A stretch of 5,733 bases of DNA from Bryobacterales bacterium. Lineage in GTDB: Bacteria; Acidobacteriota; Terriglobia; Bryobacterales; Bryobacteraceae. The translations under genes and the position numbers were made by a program. A model generated the notes under the pieces. The model was not told the origin of the DNA, ran no database searches, and was given only the letters and a program-made list of their open reading frames with translations. Below are positions 5,106 to 5,733 of the stretch, piece by piece (positions within the stretch are counted from its first letter, which is position 1; each line of letters opens with the position of its first letter). The stretch is from the NCBI GenBank assembly GCA_003487005.1, contig DNFG01000461.1, positions 1 through 5,733 of the forward strand. Direction: 5' to 3'.

Positions 5106-5733
5106 CGCCCTGGCCCAGACCCCCACCCGCTGGCGGTCCGTCCTGAACATCGACAATCCGGGGGTCCTGCCAAGACTCTTCGATGCCTGCTTCCTGACTC
5201 CGCGGATTGGCCTTGCTGCCGGGATCGTCCTCTTTCCGGGTGTGGGCAGCCGTCAGAACACCACCTTTCACACCGAGGACCGGGGCCAGACCTGGGTCCA
5301 GCGCAAGTCTCCAGACATCCCCCTTGCGCTTTTCGCCCTCCACGAGTCCCACGTCTGGATGCTCGGCGAACGCCGCCTCTGGTTCTCTTCCGATGCTGGA
5401 TGGACCTGGCGCTCCTCCTCGCGGCCCCGCCATGCCGCCGGCATCCACTTTCTGGACCCGCTCCACGGCTTCGCCTTCGGCGGCGCCCGTGTCCATCGAA
5501 CCACCGACGGCGGCCGGCACTGGTCCGCCATCCCCGCCTCCGCGGACCCCCTCCTGCCGCAAGACCGCCAGTGGCGCCTCGCCGCCTTCTCCTCCCCTCA
5601 AAAAGGCTGGATCGCCGGCGTCGCCCACCTCCCGCCCGCCCCGGACGCCCGCGACCCCTTCGGCGAACCGCTGACCCGCGCTCAGCGGCGCGATCTGCGT
5701 GTGCCCGGCCTCGTCCTTCTGCAGACCACCGAC
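5062..5733 (+). CDS. Secreted Asp-box beta-propeller, copy 3, 3' end missing
   Basis: The first 224 codons of a third family member stay open to the window edge. The signal peptide MLSRRNWLSLALAAPALA ends in a plausible A-L-A cleavage site before Gln19, and the propeller begins almost at once (RWRSVLNID), without the linker of copies 1 and 2. Asp boxes are at TEDRGQTW (Asp73), SSDAGWTW (Asp111) and TTDGGRHW (Asp149), spaced exactly 38 residues. The window ends at T-T-D, Asp224, which corresponds to Asp255 of copies 1 and 2, so about four tenths of the protein is missing. The loop before it, with LTRAQRRDLRVPG, keeps the basic character of the ARRPRP loop but not its sequence. Overall similarity to copy 2 outside the signal peptide is much lower than between copies 1 and 2, suggesting an older duplication or a different ligand. 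Function unknown. Confidence 0.8.
   Translation, partial: MLSRRNWLSLALAAPALAQTPTRWRSVLNIDNPGVLPRLFDACFLTPRIGLAAGIVLFPGVGSRQNTTFHTEDRGQTWVQRKSPDIPLALFALHESHVWMLGERRLWFSSDAGWTWRSSSRPRHAAGIHFLDPLHGFAFGGARVHRTTDGGRHWSAIPASADPLLPQDRQWRLAAFSSPQKGWIAGVAHLPPAPDARDPFGEPLTRAQRRDLRVPGLVLLQTTD

Larger units (their letters stand above)
2661..5733 (+). repeat. Tandem array of three paralogous propeller genes
   Basis: The three gene starts are 1201 and 1200 bp apart. Copies 1 and 2 are identical in length (397 aa) and align without gaps through all Asp boxes. Copy 3 shares the signal peptide and blade pattern but lacks the roughly 25-residue linker after the signal peptide. The arrangement indicates serial tandem duplication, and the array may continue past the right edge. 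Confidence 0.85.

Noticed and set aside
2661..5733. Sialidase activity inferred from BNR/Asp-box repeats
   Set aside because: Asp boxes are structural and occur in many non-enzymatic propellers. I saw no Arg-triad or Tyr/Glu arrangement that would support a sialidase.
2661..5733. Photosystem II assembly role from Ycf48-like similarity
   Set aside because: Nothing in the window is photosynthetic. The resemblance is one of fold and repeat pattern, not of pathway.

Overview
This is a high-GC bacterial window with strongly C-biased third codon positions. It looks like an Acidobacteriota-type genome, perhaps Bryobacteraceae/Solibacter-like. That placement is an inference from gene content (bactofilin, an AbgT-family transporter, and RR-signal Asp-box propeller proteins) and base composition; no rRNA or marker gene is present. 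The left edge is a sequencing artefact: bases 1-14 match the 3' end of the Illumina adapter, so genomic sequence starts at about base 15.

Layout. Bases 15-335 (minus strand) hold the first 107 codons of a bactofilin, cut off by the adapter. A divergent intergenic region of about 150 bp (336-485) follows. It carries three short perfect dyad symmetries and weak candidate promoters in both directions. Bases 486-2006 (plus) encode a complete 506-aa AbgT-family transporter with the family's conserved polar and proline residues. A 37-bp gap holds a small hairpin and a good extended -10 promoter candidate. It leads into 2044-2649, a 201-aa stand-alone GAF-domain protein whose GAF resembles the one at the N-terminus of PtsP.

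The rest of the window is a tandem family of three secreted Asp-box (BNR/Ycf48-like) beta-propeller genes: 2661-3854 (397 aa), 3862-5055 (397 aa) and 5062-5733 (224 aa, open at the right edge). All start with an SRR signal peptide. Copies 1 and 2 are co-linear and about 60-65% identical by eye. Copy 3 is much more diverged, yet its signal-peptide DNA is nearly identical to that of copy 2. The start codons lie 1201 and 1200 bp apart, and the copies are separated by only 7 and 6 bp, with each downstream Shine-Dalgarno inside the last codons of the gene before it.

The GAF gene and the three propeller genes probably form one transcription unit: a cytoplasmic ligand- or signal-sensing protein followed by exported propeller proteins. 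Their function is unknown. No gene in the window supplies a catalytic partner. The AbgT and bactofilin genes have no evident functional link to the propeller cluster. No tRNA, rRNA, CRISPR or insertion sequence was seen.
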